In this document: one piece after another, positions 35,276 through 43,915 of the stretch
Position numbering within the stretch: the stretch's first letter is position 1
Layout: each line of letters begins with the position of its first letter
NCBI RefSeq assembly: GCF_008923365.1
Contig: NZ_WBMR01000023.1
Coordinates: 1 to 64,000 of the forward strand
Origin: Actinomadura montaniterrae
Lineage (GTDB): Bacteria; Actinomycetota; Actinomycetes; Streptosporangiales; Streptosporangiaceae
DNA: 64,000 nucleotides
Direction: 5' to 3'
Notes under the pieces: model-generated
Database searches by the model: none
What the model saw: the letters and a program-made list of their open reading frames with translations, nothing else
Told to the model about the DNA's origin: nothing
Program-made: the position numbers and the translations under genes

Positions 35276-35596
35276 TGCCCGCAGGCCAAGCTGAACACCC
35301 CCATGTCCGCCCGATCCTGGCGGAGGGCAAGGCCGAGTTCCCGCGCCGAGCTGCTCGCAGCCGGCGGGCCTCCGGTATGCGGTTAGTCCCTTCGCAGGTC
35401 GACGGGCAAGGACAGGGAGCGGAGGCTCTCGATTACGCCGCAGAAGCCGCGTTATCGACGCGAATCCGAACAGCAGGCCGAGCCCGGATGCGGTGCCACG
35501 CCGGTTCGGGGCGCGAACCGGTCGACCGGCGCCGCACCGGGCCCACCCGGGTATGGCTCGCCGCCAACCGTCGGCGCCTGGCCAGAGCACGGCCCC

Positions 35597-35694
35597 GGCG
35601 CTGGGTGGTGCCAGGCACCACACCAGCCGCGCGGACCAGGTACGCGGCGGCGGTCTTCTCCGCCGCGGTGTGCGCGACCTCAGGTAGCACGGAA
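35597..35694 (-). pseudogene. Integrase C-terminus relic beside att2
   Basis: Minus-strand sequence reads SVLPEVAHTAAEKTAAAYLVR, matching the end of the intact integrase (TSVLPEVAREAAEAAAALV). It starts abruptly at the transposase fragment on the other strand and is about 400 bp from att2, in the same orientation as the intact integrase has to att1. The rest of 35,193-35,600 shows no gene. Confidence 0.65.
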
Positions 35695-35865
35695 GGGCCG
35701 AGGAACTGCTGGCGCGCGTTCTTCGAGAGACCGTGATCCTCATCGGCACCCGCATCTACGTGCTGGCGCAGCACACCCGCCGCATCCGGATACGTGGCGC
35801 CACCTCTCACCCGACCGCCTCGTGGGTGACTCAGGCGGTGCGGAACCTGGTCATGGATCTGGAGG
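35690..35865 (+). pseudogene. Fragment of an rve-type (integrase-core) transposase
   Basis: Reads ELLARVLRETVILIGTRIYV, then TRRIRIRGATSHPTASWVTQ and AVRNLVMDLE, the central part of a common actinobacterial rve/DDE transposase. A few codons are missing (QHTRR for IEHATRR) and both ends are lost. Confidence 0.7.
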
Positions 35866-36030
35866 GGACGTGGACGGCAGACCAGGCCGCTGCACTCGCC
35901 GAACGGTCGCGCGCGGCCGGCTTGTTCCGGAAAACCGTACCCGCAGCCGGATGGAACGGACGGTCGGTGGGCGACCCGCCCGCTTGGGTGCGGAGCGAGC
36001 GGCATGCCAGCCCGCAATCAGGTCCTGGTG

Positions 36031-36215
36031 TCAGTGCAACACCGTGTCCGGCCGCACCAGTAACCGCAGCCGCCGTAACACGCGGGGGCGGAGTCGGTGC
36101 AGCAGCGCCCCAAGCAGTGCCCAGTCGGGGACGGTGGTCCGCACCCGTGCGCCGTCGAGTTGGCGCTCCACACCGATGACCTGGTGTCTCAGCACCAAAA
36201 TCGCGGCGTCCTTGT
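36031..36215 (-). pseudogene. N-terminal fragment of an rve-type transposase
   Basis: Reads DAAILVLRHQVIGVERQ, then TTVPDWALLGALLHRL and LRLLVRPDTVLH, the N-terminal helical part of the same kind of transposase as the plus-strand fragment at 35,690. It is joined in frame, at ADK/DAA, to the IS5-type fragment upstream and stops abruptly at 36,031. Confidence 0.65.
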
Positions 36216-36833
36216 CGGCCCAGGCCCGATCGGGTCGGGTTCGAGGACGGCCGCGCCCCCGCCGGGCAATGCGGACGCCGGCCATCACGGCTTCGAACTG
36301 CGGGCGTCCCCCCGCTCCACAGCCATCACCACCAGCGACAACGGCTTGCGCCCCTGCTCGCAGGCCAGGTGCACCTTGGTCGACAGTCCACCACGGGAGC
36401 GTCCCAGCGCATGATCACCCGGCCCGGTAGCCGCACCACCCGGTGGCTCGCGCTGCAGGTCACCGCACTGGCGGGCTCCGGCGGCGTGTTGGTGCGCCCG
36501 CCTGATCGTGGAGTCGACGCCGACGTCCCAGCCGATCAGTCCAGCCGCGTCAGCGCGGGTTCCAGCCCGGCCAGGATCCGCGCCCGAACGCCATCGCGCT
36601 GCCAGCGACGAAAACAACCCACAGACCGCCTGCCAGGAGCCGTGACAGGCAGGCACGTCCCGCCACGGCGAGCCGGTCCGCACCCGCCCGCGGACCCCAT
36701 CGATGAGCTGCCGTTTAGTCCACTTCGACGGCCGACCCGACCACCGTGCAACGAGCGGTTGCCTGTGCTTGGTGCCATTCTCGATGGCGACGCGAATGCT
36801 GGTCGGTCGGCACATTCGCCGGCCGGGTTTCAA
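36216..36833 (-). pseudogene. IS5-family transposase remnant, multiply frameshifted
   Basis: The pieces are in order but in more than one frame: KWTKRQLIDGVRGRVRTGSP, WRDVPACHGSWQAV, a middle part in another frame (FRRWQRDGVRARILAGLEP), then GWDVGVDSTIRRAHQHAAGA, GRSRGGLSTKVHLACEQG, and, after another shift near 36,290, GRGRPRTRPDRAWADK. It lacks the C-terminal third, which is replaced by the unrelated fragment at 36,031-36,215. Confidence 0.8.
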
Positions 36834-37577
36834 CGGGGTCGTGAGGCGATGGCGGTGACCCAGGCTTGTGCGAACATCGCGCTTGCGCTGGTGGCCCAGT
36901 CACGGAGCCGGTGAGCGTGGGCGGTCTGTCCCGCGGCGTCGAGTTGGACCGCGAGATAGTCGGCGATGCGGGACGGGTCGGCATAGCGTTCGTAGTGGAC
37001 GTCCAGGTGGCATTGCTCGAATCCCGCATCGAGCAGGTAGTCCCTGAGTTTGTGGCCGACGAAGGGGTCTCCGCCGTTGGCTTGCTGCAAGCGCGTGTAG
37101 GCGGCGACGGCGTCGTCGCAGGGTGGGCTCAGCAGAAAGCGGGCTGCAGAGGCCGACTGTGCCGCCGGGGCGCAGTACCCGCCGTATCTCGGCCATGGCC
37201 TGGGCCGGGTAGGCGAGGTGTTCCATCAGGGCGTGGGAGAAGACGCGGTCGACCGATCTGTCGTCCAGCGGGACGTCGTAGCAGGATCCCTGTCGGAAGC
37301 GGATGTTGGTGAGGCCTCTCCGGCGCGCGAGGGCGCGTGCGCCGGCGAGTTGGGAAGCCTGCTGGTCGAGTCCGACTACCTGTCCCGGCGCGACGGCGGC
37401 GGCCAGATCGGCGGTGATGGTGCCGGGCCCGCATCCCAGGTCCAGCACGGTCGTTCCCGGGGTCAGGTGCGGCAGGAAGAACCGCGCGTGCGTCGCGGCT
37501 CTTCTGCCGGCCATGAATTCGATGGCGGAGGTGTCGTGGCCGGGTGTGTAGCGTTCGGTGCCGGGTGCGCCGGTCAT
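36830..37577 (-). pseudogene. SAM-dependent methyltransferase, frameshifted
   Basis: ATG 37577 overlaps the stop of the upstream MFS fragment by 4 nt. The first part is an intact class I methyltransferase core: VLDLGCGPGTITADLAAAVA (motif I), VVGLDQQASQL, FSHALMEHLAYPAQAMAEI and RPGGTVGLCSP. Near 37,140 the frame shifts, with loss of a few expected codons. The family C-terminus then continues as FLLSPPCDDAVAAYTRL, QQANGGDPFVGHKLRDYLLD and MFAQAWVTAIASRPR. The two frames together account for a full-length protein of about 245 aa with a small deletion. Confidence 0.8.
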
Positions 37578-38093
37578 CGTGCGATGGCCTCCTTGGCGCG
37601 CGCGTCGACCAGGCCTGAGCAGATGGCCAAGGCCAGCCCGGTGGCGGCCAGTACCGCGCCGATCGCGTTGGGGCCGGTGTAGCCGAAGCCGGCTCTGATC
37701 ACCGTGCCGCCGAGGAAGGCGCCGAGCGCGTTGGCGATGTTGAACGCCGACAGGTTCAGTGCGGAGGCGAGGGTGGGGGCGCCTGCGGCCTTGTCCAGGA
37801 TGCGCATCTGCAGTGCCGGGACGGTCACGAACCCGAACAGCCCCAGCAGGAACAGGGTGCAGGCGGCGAGGACCTTGCTGTGCGCCGTCATCACGAACAG
37901 GGTCAGCACGATGGTCAGCCCTGCCAGGAACACATACAGGCTCGGCATGAGCCGCCGCCCGGCGTAGCGGCCCGCCACCAGGTTGCCGGCGGCCATTCCC
38001 AGCCCGAAAACGACCAGCAGCGCCGTCATGCTGGATCCGCTGAAGCCCGCCACCGTGGTCATCATCGGCGTGACATAGGTGAAGGCCGGGTGC
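37574..38093 (-). pseudogene. Truncated MFS transporter (C-terminal half)
   Basis: About 170 residues covering the last five or six membrane helices (MTALLVVFGLGMAAGNLVAG, VLAACTLFLLGLFGFVTVPA, NIANALGAFLGGTVIRAGFG, IGAVLAATGLALAICSG). The N-terminal half is missing; the reading frame runs into the att3-flanking repeat near 38,094-38,134. ATGA couples it to the methyltransferase, so it was an efflux/methyltransferase operon cut by insertion or deletion at the element border. Confidence 0.82.
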
Positions 38094-38133
38094 CGACGTC
38101 ACGAGGCGTCGGCCGGCAAGCCGCCAAGATCTC

Positions 38134-38406
38134 CAACGGCCCATGTCGGCTCGTTGTCGGCTCGGCGGTTCCGAAACGCATCAGCACGGGGCGGCATGGG
38201 CCGACACGGGAACGGGGCCTTATGCGGACAGGTCGACATGGAACGACACCGAGAGTACCGCTCCGATACGACGGTTTCGGCTTTTAATCCGTAGGTTGTG
38301 GGTTCGAGTCCCACGCGACCCACCACCCCTGACCAGGGCAAACGCGGCCCACGAGGGTCTCGGTGGCATTGCCCTGGGGCCACACTGAGGCCGTCCTGGG
38401 CCCGGC
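38134..38406. repeat. att-flanking repeat, copy B (pair of 35,003-35,275)
   Basis: Second copy of the roughly 270-bp junction sequence, carrying the perfect att3. It is adjacent to the truncated MFS gene on its left and an integrase relic on its right. Confidence 0.85.
38281..38323 (+). repeat. att site 3 (exact copy of att1)
   Basis: 43 bp identical to 18,506-18,548. It is the likely right border of the island anchored at tRNA-Lys, or the left border of a third, decayed insertion. Confidence 0.92.
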
Positions 38407-38650
38407 ATTTACGGACACTCTGGACACCAGCCCAGGTGGTAGCGCAGGCAACGCCTCGGGTTCCATGGGCGCCAGGGGCTCTGTAGGTGCGCGATCGCGG
38501 CCTCACGGCCGGGTCTCCGCTTCAGCGTCGCTCTGGGCGGCCTAGCTGGCGCGCGGGATGTGCCGTGGAAGAACTCGACCGGGATGCCGTCCTCTTGCCG
38601 CGGCGGCGTTTCTTGCGGCTGGGTGTTCGGCGGCGGGTCCGGTTGGTGCC

Positions 38651-38757
38651 CGGGACCACGCCCCGCGCCTTCATGGCGTGGGCGGCGGGCCTTCCGCGGC
38701 ACGGTGGGCGACCTCGGGCAGGACCGAGGTGGAGGTGTCGGCGGTGAGGACAATGCA
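38651..38757 (-). pseudogene. Integrase C-terminus relic beside att3
   Basis: Minus strand reads VLTADTSTSVLPEVAHRAAE, the same catalytic-Tyr end as the intact integrase, but the Tyr of TADTYTS is now Ser. It is about 330-430 bp from att3 and in the same relative position as the att2 relic; both continue into similar GVVPGT-coding sequence. The remaining 38,407-38,850 has no gene. Confidence 0.7.
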
Positions 38758-38854
38758 ACAATGCTCAACCTCCCTGCCAGCCGAACCCACGCCGGCTTGA
38801 CGTACTTCACCGAACCCGGGGCACATCACAACCTCTCGGCCGTGGGCTGCGGGT

Positions 38855-39610
38855 TCACGCTGTGACAGGGTTCTCCTCGGCGTCGATCTCGCGGAGGGCG
38901 GCGGTCGCCTCCACGTAGGTGGTGCCGGTGCCGGGCGGCAGGACGGTACGGCGCAGGCCGAGGTAGACCGCCGGGGTCAGCACCAGGGTGATGAGGAAGC
39001 CGAGTTCGAAGATGTCGGCCCAGAAGAGCCAGTAGGAGATGCCGAAGCCGACCGTCAGGGCGATGACGCCCGCCCAGTTGACGCGCTCGACCCGATCCGG
39101 GGTGCGGCTTCGGACGAGCTTGAAGTCGGTCACCAGCAGGGCGATCAGGGAGCAGGTCGCGATGCCGAGCGCGCCGAGCAGCTCGCCGAGGAAACTCAGG
39201 ACGTCTCCCCAGACCGCCAGCAGCGCCAGGACGTTGGCGACGACCATCATCAGCACCCGCGACGGCGCCTTGCCGGTGAGCGCATCCGCCAGGTTCGAGG
39301 ACACCACAGGGATGTCCCAGTCGGGGTTGAGCAGATGCAGCGCGGTGATCGTCGCGTAGTCGACGCGGACGCCCTCGTTGCGCATCTTGCGGGTGACCAG
39401 GCCGTCGTCGTAGGCCTGATCGGCGATCGCCTCGGCGAGCTCGACGTCGGTCCGGAAGTCGTACCGGTAGCGCAGCAGGTGCGGGAAGATCGGCTCGACC
39501 GAGAAGCCCAAGGGATTGGGCACGCAGTTCACGTGGTGGCCGACCATGGTGATCCAGTGCGGCGCGTGCAGCACGATCACGTCCGGGTCCATCTCCCGGA
39601 TGCGGGCCCG
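38855..39610 (-). pseudogene. Chimeric relic: LigB-type dioxygenase piece joined to NCS1-permease piece
   Basis: One open frame with two unrelated partial genes. The first (39,610 to about 39,295) matches class III extradiol dioxygenase N-terminal sequence: MDPDVIVLHAPHWITMVGHH, PNPLGFSVEPIFPHLLRYRY, FRTDVELAEAIADQAYDDG, NPDWDIPVVSSN. The second (about 39,295 to the stop at 38,855) matches the end of NCS1 cytosine/purine permeases: LADALTGKAPSRVLMMVVA, RVNWAGVIALTVGFGISYW, with four likely membrane helices. Both fusions are in frame, so a product could be made, but each part lacks its catalytic or transport core. Confidence 0.75.
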
Positions 39611-40190
39611 GGTGTCGCCGCCCTTGGATGTTAGCGGGGCGCGCCGGTTCCCCAGGTCCAGGTCCTGCACGTCCAGGGGAGAGGATTTCGGCGGCGCGGG
39701 CGGCGGTCTGATACGGCATCCGCCACAGGGTGCATTCGCGTAGTGGGATGTCGCGGCGCGATAGCAGCCGCTCGATCTTGGTCTTGCTGATGGCCTTGCT
39801 GTGGTCGGCGTTCTCGCGGCGCCGTTCGGCGTCGGCCGGGACCGACGGCACGGTCCACCGTTTCTTCACGGCACACCAGGTAAGCCAGGATGACACTGCG
39901 GTGCGGTTACGGTTCCAGGTCGCCGGCGCGCATCCATCCCACAGCGCGGCGAGGGCGTCGCCGATCTCGGAGTCGGCGATGTCAGCCAGGCGGCGTGCGC
40001 CGCAGCCGACCGCCGCGATGGTCCGGTCGATGGCCGAGGCGTAGGCGCGGTGGGTGTTGGAGTTGGCAACCCGGTGGTCGGACAGGAACTCATCAGCCGC
40101 TCGGCAAGTGTGACTCCGCTGCCGCGCAACGCGGTGACTTTCGAGTCGGCGGCTGCGGTCATTGACGAACCATCGAGAGTGCGATGTACC
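39611..40190 (-). pseudogene. Tyrosine recombinase N-terminal half, frameshifted and truncated
   Basis: Reads a SAM-like core-binding domain: AADEFLSDHRVANSNTHRAY, SEIGDALAALWDGCAPATWN, RNRTAVSSWLTWC, then LRECTLWRMPYQTAARAAEI. One extra C near 39,680 shifts the frame into LDVQDLDLGNRRAPLTSKGG, after which it is fused to the dioxygenase piece. The catalytic HxxR and Tyr are absent. Confidence 0.78.
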
Positions 40191-40346
40191 GGATAACGTG
40201 CCTGAGTGGCGCATCGGCCAGGACACGGATCCGCTGGTCGGCCACGATCATTCAGAGCTCATTTACGTGTTGATTTATCACGTCCATGAAACGATGCTCT
40301 GCCGGGCGGCGATCCTGCCGGAACTTGGTGTTCGATCACGACCGGC

Positions 40347-40994
40347 TCAGCCGGTGGCGGTGTCTGCGGTGTCGAGGTCGGCGCTTGTGATGGGAGAGCC
40401 GGGCAGCGGCGCTGCTGCGTTGGTGCGCAGTCCGTCCAGCATGAGCGCGAGGAAGCGTTGAGGAAGAAGGCCGGTCAGGCCGTCCGGGACGTCGCGCTGC
40501 TGGACCAGCAGGTTGATGAAGAGTGCAAGGTCTCCCGTGCCGACGTCCTTGCGCAGCACACCCTCGGCCTGTGCGCCTTCTACCATCTGGTCGACCAGCC
40601 CGAGCCAGGTATCGCGGGCTTGTCGCAGCTCTTTACTGGCCTGTAGCAGCCCGGGCAGCGGCGCGCACATCCCGGCGTGCAAAAAGCCGAACCGGACCTC
40701 GGCCCAGTCATGCAAGAAGCGGCTCAATGCACTCCAGGCGTCCGGCTCGTCTCGTGACGCTGCGCGTGCCATGTCGGCCAGCTGCTGGTAGACATCCAGC
40801 GCCACCGCCCCTACGAGCAGGTCACGCTCAGGGAACCGGCGATAGAGCGTGCCTTTGCCGACCCCGGCCTGACGCGCGATCTCCTCCATCGGGACGTCGA
40901 TGCCATGGCGCACGAACAGAGCGCGCGCTGCGAGCACGATCTGGTCCCGCTTGCGCCGTGCGTCGGACCGCAGCTGCTCATGCGCGTGTTGCAT
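40347..40994 (-). CDS. TetR-family repressor of the adjacent efflux pump
   Basis: 215 aa. The N-terminal TetR helix-turn-helix is IVLAARALFVRHGIDVPMEE then IARQAGVGKGTLYRRFPERD. The ligand domain is variable (DEPDAWSALSRFLHDWAEV). It is divergent from a DHA2 drug transporter across 111 bp that contain two inverted repeats, so autoregulation and control of the pump are the standard expectation. The ligand is probably an exported drug. Confidence 0.93.
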   Translation of the reverse strand: MQHAHEQLRSDARRKRDQIVLAARALFVRHGIDVPMEEIARQAGVGKGTLYRRFPERDLLVGAVALDVYQQLADMARAASRDEPDAWSALSRFLHDWAEVRFGFLHAGMCAPLPGLLQASKELRQARDTWLGLVDQMVEGAQAEGVLRKDVGTGDLALFINLLVQQRDVPDGLTGLLPQRFLALMLDGLRTNAAAPLPGSPITSADLDTADTATG

Positions 40995-41027
40995 CCCGTC
41001 TCCTCTTTCTGTCCGCCCCGGCGGACT

Positions 41028-41042
41028 GGACGCTTTCCGTCC
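41028..41042. promoter_or_regulatory. Inverted repeat near the TetR start
   Basis: GGACG-ctttc-CGTCC, a 5-bp inverted repeat about 35 bp before the TetR start. It shares the CTGGAC / GTCCA words with the better palindrome at 41,064. Confidence 0.45.
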
Positions 41043-41063
41043 ACATAGGTTAGCGTGACCGCG

Positions 41064-41087
41064 AACTGGAACAGTAACCGTCCAGTT
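41064..41087. promoter_or_regulatory. TetR operator candidate before the DHA2 pump
   Basis: AACTGGA-acagtaaccg-TCCAGTT, perfect 7-bp arms with a 10-base spacer, 19 bp before the pump ATG. Arm length and position are typical of TetR-family operators. Confidence 0.75.
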
Positions 41088-41105
41088 AGTTCCGGAGGGA
41101 GCGAG

Positions 41106-42608
41106 ATGACCGACGCGTTTGCGAACGCCAGACGACATGGGCGCTGGTGGGGGCTGGGAGTAGTCGGCATGGCCCAGTTGATGGTCGTTCTCGACACGAC
41201 GGTCGTGACCATCGCACTTCCCTCGGCTCAGCGATCGATAGGCCTCTCCGACGGCGGCCGGCAGTGGGTCGTGACCGCCTACACGCTGGCTTTCGGAAGG
41301 TTGCTGCTGCTCGGCGGGCGGCTGGGAGACCTTCTTGGCCGTAGGCGCACGTTGCTGGCGGGGGTGATCGGATTCGCCGCTGCCTCGATGCTCGGCGGCA
41401 TCGCAGCCGACCCCGCCATGCTCATCGGCGCCCGCGCCGCACAGGGCGCGTTCGCCGCGCTGTTCGCGCCGTCGGCGCTGGCCCTGCTCACGACCATCTT
41501 CAACGACCCACGCGAACGAGCCAGGGCCTTCGCCATATTCAGCGTCACCCTGATGGCCGGCGGCGCCTGCGGACAGATCCTGGGCGGCGCCCTCACCGAG
41601 TACCTCGGCTGGCGCTGGTGCCTGTACGTGAACCTTCCCATCGCGGCCGCCGTGATGGTCGGAGCCTTCACCGTGCTCCCCGACACCCCGGGGCATGCCG
41701 GGGTCAGGCTGGACCTTCCCGGGGCGATCTTGGGCTGCGGTGGAATGACCGCATTGATCTACGCCCTCGGAGAGGCCGGTTCATACGGCTGGGAATCCAC
41801 CCCGATCGTCGGGCTCTTGGTCACCGCAGTGGTCTTGCTGGCAGCCTTCGTGGTGGTGCAGTCGAAAGTGTCCGATCCGTTGCTGCCGCTGCGTGTGCTC
41901 GCCGACCGTAACCGAGTAGGTGCGTTCCTTGCCGTGGCCACCGCCACCTTCGGCATGCTCGGCATGTTCTTGTTCATGACCTTCCACCTGCAGACGGTCC
42001 TGCACTACTCCTCGCTCCGTGCCGGGCTGGCATTCCTGCCGTACGTGGCCGCAGCCATCACCGCGACCCAGGTCTCCCGCCGGCTCCTTTCGCGGGTGCG
42101 GCCCCGGGCCATCGTCGCGCCGGGACTCGTCCTGGTCTCCGCTGGCCTGACCGTCCTCACACAACTGTCCCCGCACAGCCCGTACGCGGCGTCCGTCCTG
42201 CCCGCCATACTCCTGTGCGGGCTGGGGATGGGAAGTCTCTTCGCACCCAGCATGAGCACCGCGACCAGCACCGGCAACCCACGCGACGCCGGCATCGTCT
42301 CCGCCGTCGTCAACACCGCGCAACAGCTCGGCGGCTCGATCGGCACGGCGCTGTTGAACACCATCGCCGCCGGCGCGGCTTCGGTCTACCTCACCGCCCA
42401 TCGGGACACGCCATCGGCCCTCGCCCAGGCCACGGTTCACGGCAACGCCGTTGCCTGCGCTTGGGCGGCCGGGATCCTGCTGGCGATGGCGGTCATTGTG
42501 GCCGTACTCATCAACACCCACCCAGGCCAACCCACCTCAGGCGAGCCCGCGCCACGCAATCAGGCCGAAGCAGAGGTAAACACCGTCGAGAAAGCAAGAC
42601 GAGCGTGA
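41106..42608 (+). CDS. DHA2-family (EmrB/QacA-like) MFS multidrug efflux transporter
   Basis: 500 aa, with GGAGGG before ATG 41106. Fourteen membrane helices can be counted. Motif C-like and motif D1-like sequences are VLDTTVVTIALPSA in helix 1 and GRLGDLLGRRRTL in the 2-3 loop, with WRWCLYVNLPIA typical of the 14-TM DHA2 group. It should export cationic or hydrophobic drugs using the proton gradient. It is divergent from its TetR-like regulator, with two palindromes between. It is complete, unlike the relics on both sides. Confidence 0.94.
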   Translation: MTDAFANARRHGRWWGLGVVGMAQLMVVLDTTVVTIALPSAQRSIGLSDGGRQWVVTAYTLAFGRLLLLGGRLGDLLGRRRTLLAGVIGFAAASMLGGIAADPAMLIGARAAQGAFAALFAPSALALLTTIFNDPRERARAFAIFSVTLMAGGACGQILGGALTEYLGWRWCLYVNLPIAAAVMVGAFTVLPDTPGHAGVRLDLPGAILGCGGMTALIYALGEAGSYGWESTPIVGLLVTAVVLLAAFVVVQSKVSDPLLPLRVLADRNRVGAFLAVATATFGMLGMFLFMTFHLQTVLHYSSLRAGLAFLPYVAAAITATQVSRRLLSRVRPRAIVAPGLVLVSAGLTVLTQLSPHSPYAASVLPAILLCGLGMGSLFAPSMSTATSTGNPRDAGIVSAVVNTAQQLGGSIGTALLNTIAAGAASVYLTAHRDTPSALAQATVHGNAVACAWAAGILLAMAVIVAVLINTHPGQPTSGEPAPRNQAEAEVNTVEKARRA

Positions 42609-42727
42609 GAGAGTCGGAATCGGCCCACGCGAACGATCCACACCTGGACAGACGTCCACGGCAGGTCGCGGCTATATCCGACTGAAACTTCGCCAGCACT
42701 ACGGGGACCCCGGCCGGTGCAACTGTC

Positions 42728-43250
42728 GTGCGTTCGTGCGGTTGGCTGGTCGAGCAGGGCGGCGCCGAACCGCACCCGGATGCGTTCGCCGACGTGGGCA
42801 GGGCGGACGCCCGGGACCGGGCAATCGTGGCGGTGCTGCTGCACTCCGGCGCCCGGGTGGAGGAGTGCTCCCGGCTGGAGGTGCGCGACGTCGCGGTGAC
42901 CGCGCGCCCGGGCGTGGTCCGGCTGCACGGCAGGGCGATCAAGTGCGCGAGGTGCCGCTCCCGGCTGCTGCTCGGACAGCGGTGCTGGACTCCCCCGCCG
43001 AGCGCGGCCGCGTGGACAGGCCGCTGTGGGTGAAGGCGTCGGGGCGGGTGCTGATGCGGGAGCTCGACCGGGTCGCCGAGGCCGGCCGGATCGGGGTCGC
43101 GCGGGGCCAGGCCGGGCCGGTGCCGGAGGTGAAGCTGGGCGGCGCTGGCCCGGTACGGATGGCGTCCAAGGCCTCGACGTTGCGGGATCTGGAGGAGCGG
43201 CGGCAGACCGCATCCGACGCCATCGGCCGCACCGCCGAGCCTGCTGACCC
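42728..43250 (+). pseudogene. Tyrosine recombinase catalytic-domain relic
   Basis: Begins with ADARDRAIVAVLLHSGARVE then ECSRLEVRDVAVTARPGVVR, the Arg-I region of XerD-like recombinases (the catalytic Arg is in HSGARVEE). Near 42,940 the frame shifts to VREVPLPAAARTAVL, then RVDRPLWVKASGR. The HxxR and Tyr motifs are missing, and the last 130 nt are unassigned. Confidence 0.7.
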
Positions 43251-43264
43251 GTGACCGCCCGGAT

Positions 43265-43800
43265 CGCCCCCTGCCGGCGATCACCCGCGCCCATGCCGCT
43301 GAGGAGTTCCTGTCCTGCCGCGACCTGGGACCGTCCGCTTCTACTCCCAGATGCTGCGCCGACTACGGCGTGACCTGGGCGACGACATCTTCCTCGCTCA
43401 GCTCTCCGCCGAGCAGACCGCCGCGGTGTTCACCGCCGCGTGGGACGAGGCGGCCCCGCGGGCCTGGAACCGTCACCGCTCGGCACTGCGCTCGTTCACC
43501 ACCTGGGCCGCCAGCCGCGGCCAGGCCACCACCGACCTGGCCGCACTCATCGAGCGAAGGCGCTTCGGCGGCTGGCCTATGAGTCGGCGGCCCGCGCCGA
43601 CGAGGTCCTGTCACTCAACATCGAAGACACGACCCGCGTCGACGCGGATTCACCCTCCATCAGCTCCACCACTCCCGGCCCACCCATCTCATCGAAGACT
43701 GCTGGTCAGCCCCCATGCTCATGGCACTGTCCGGCCACGAGAACATCGGGATGTTCACGAGTGGGTATGACCGGCGGGCGTACGGGCCATTGAAGATCAC
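43265..43800 (+). pseudogene. Internally deleted tyrosine recombinase relic
   Basis: N-terminal part LRRLRRDLGDDIFLAQLSAE, QTAAVFTAAWDEAAPRAWNR, HRSALRSFTTWA. Then in another frame RLAYESAARADEVLSLNIED. A deletion follows, then TLHQLHHSRPTHLIEDCWSA and MLMALSGHENIGMF. In the usual LHQLRHSR the catalytic Arg is replaced by His. Roughly 180 of about 400 residues remain. The 115 bp before the nitrilase gene hold nothing else. Confidence 0.78.
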
Positions 43801-43915
43801 TTCCCGGCGAATGCGAGATTGTTTCCCAAGCACGACGGGGAGCGGGTGCCAACTGTCGGTTCAGTCCCTGGGAAGCATCTCGCAGGAGGCAGCCCACCGG
43901 CGGCCGTCTCCAAGG

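Larger units (their letters stand above)
18506..38323. mobile_element. tRNA-Lys integrative island (probably two abutting elements)
   Basis: About 19.8 kb bounded by exact 43-bp att copies, with an internal degenerate att at 35,150. Contents, left to right: integrase, PLD-SNF2 helicase, Eco57I-type methylase, Mrr-like nuclease, Ser/Thr kinase, HIRAN-like/TPR protein, a broken Ig-like secreted gene and a small membrane protein. Then come att2 and a second module of relics. I see no conjugation (FtsK/Tra), replication or excisionase gene, so mobility would depend on the integrase plus outside help. Bases 18,506-35,192 are probably one element and 35,150-38,323 the remains of another. Confidence 0.85.

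Noticed and set aside
35433-36017. 195-aa minus-strand open frame
   Set aside because: It only links an integrase relic (SVLPEVA) to the antisense of a transposase fragment; it is not one protein.
35150-38323. Additional tRNA genes at 35,150 and 38,281
   Set aside because: Only the anticodon-loop-to-3'-end part is present; the acceptor 5' strand and D arm are missing, so these are att copies.
18506-38323. Conjugative element (ICE/AICE)
   Set aside because: No FtsK/TraB translocase, relaxase or replication initiator gene lies between the att copies.
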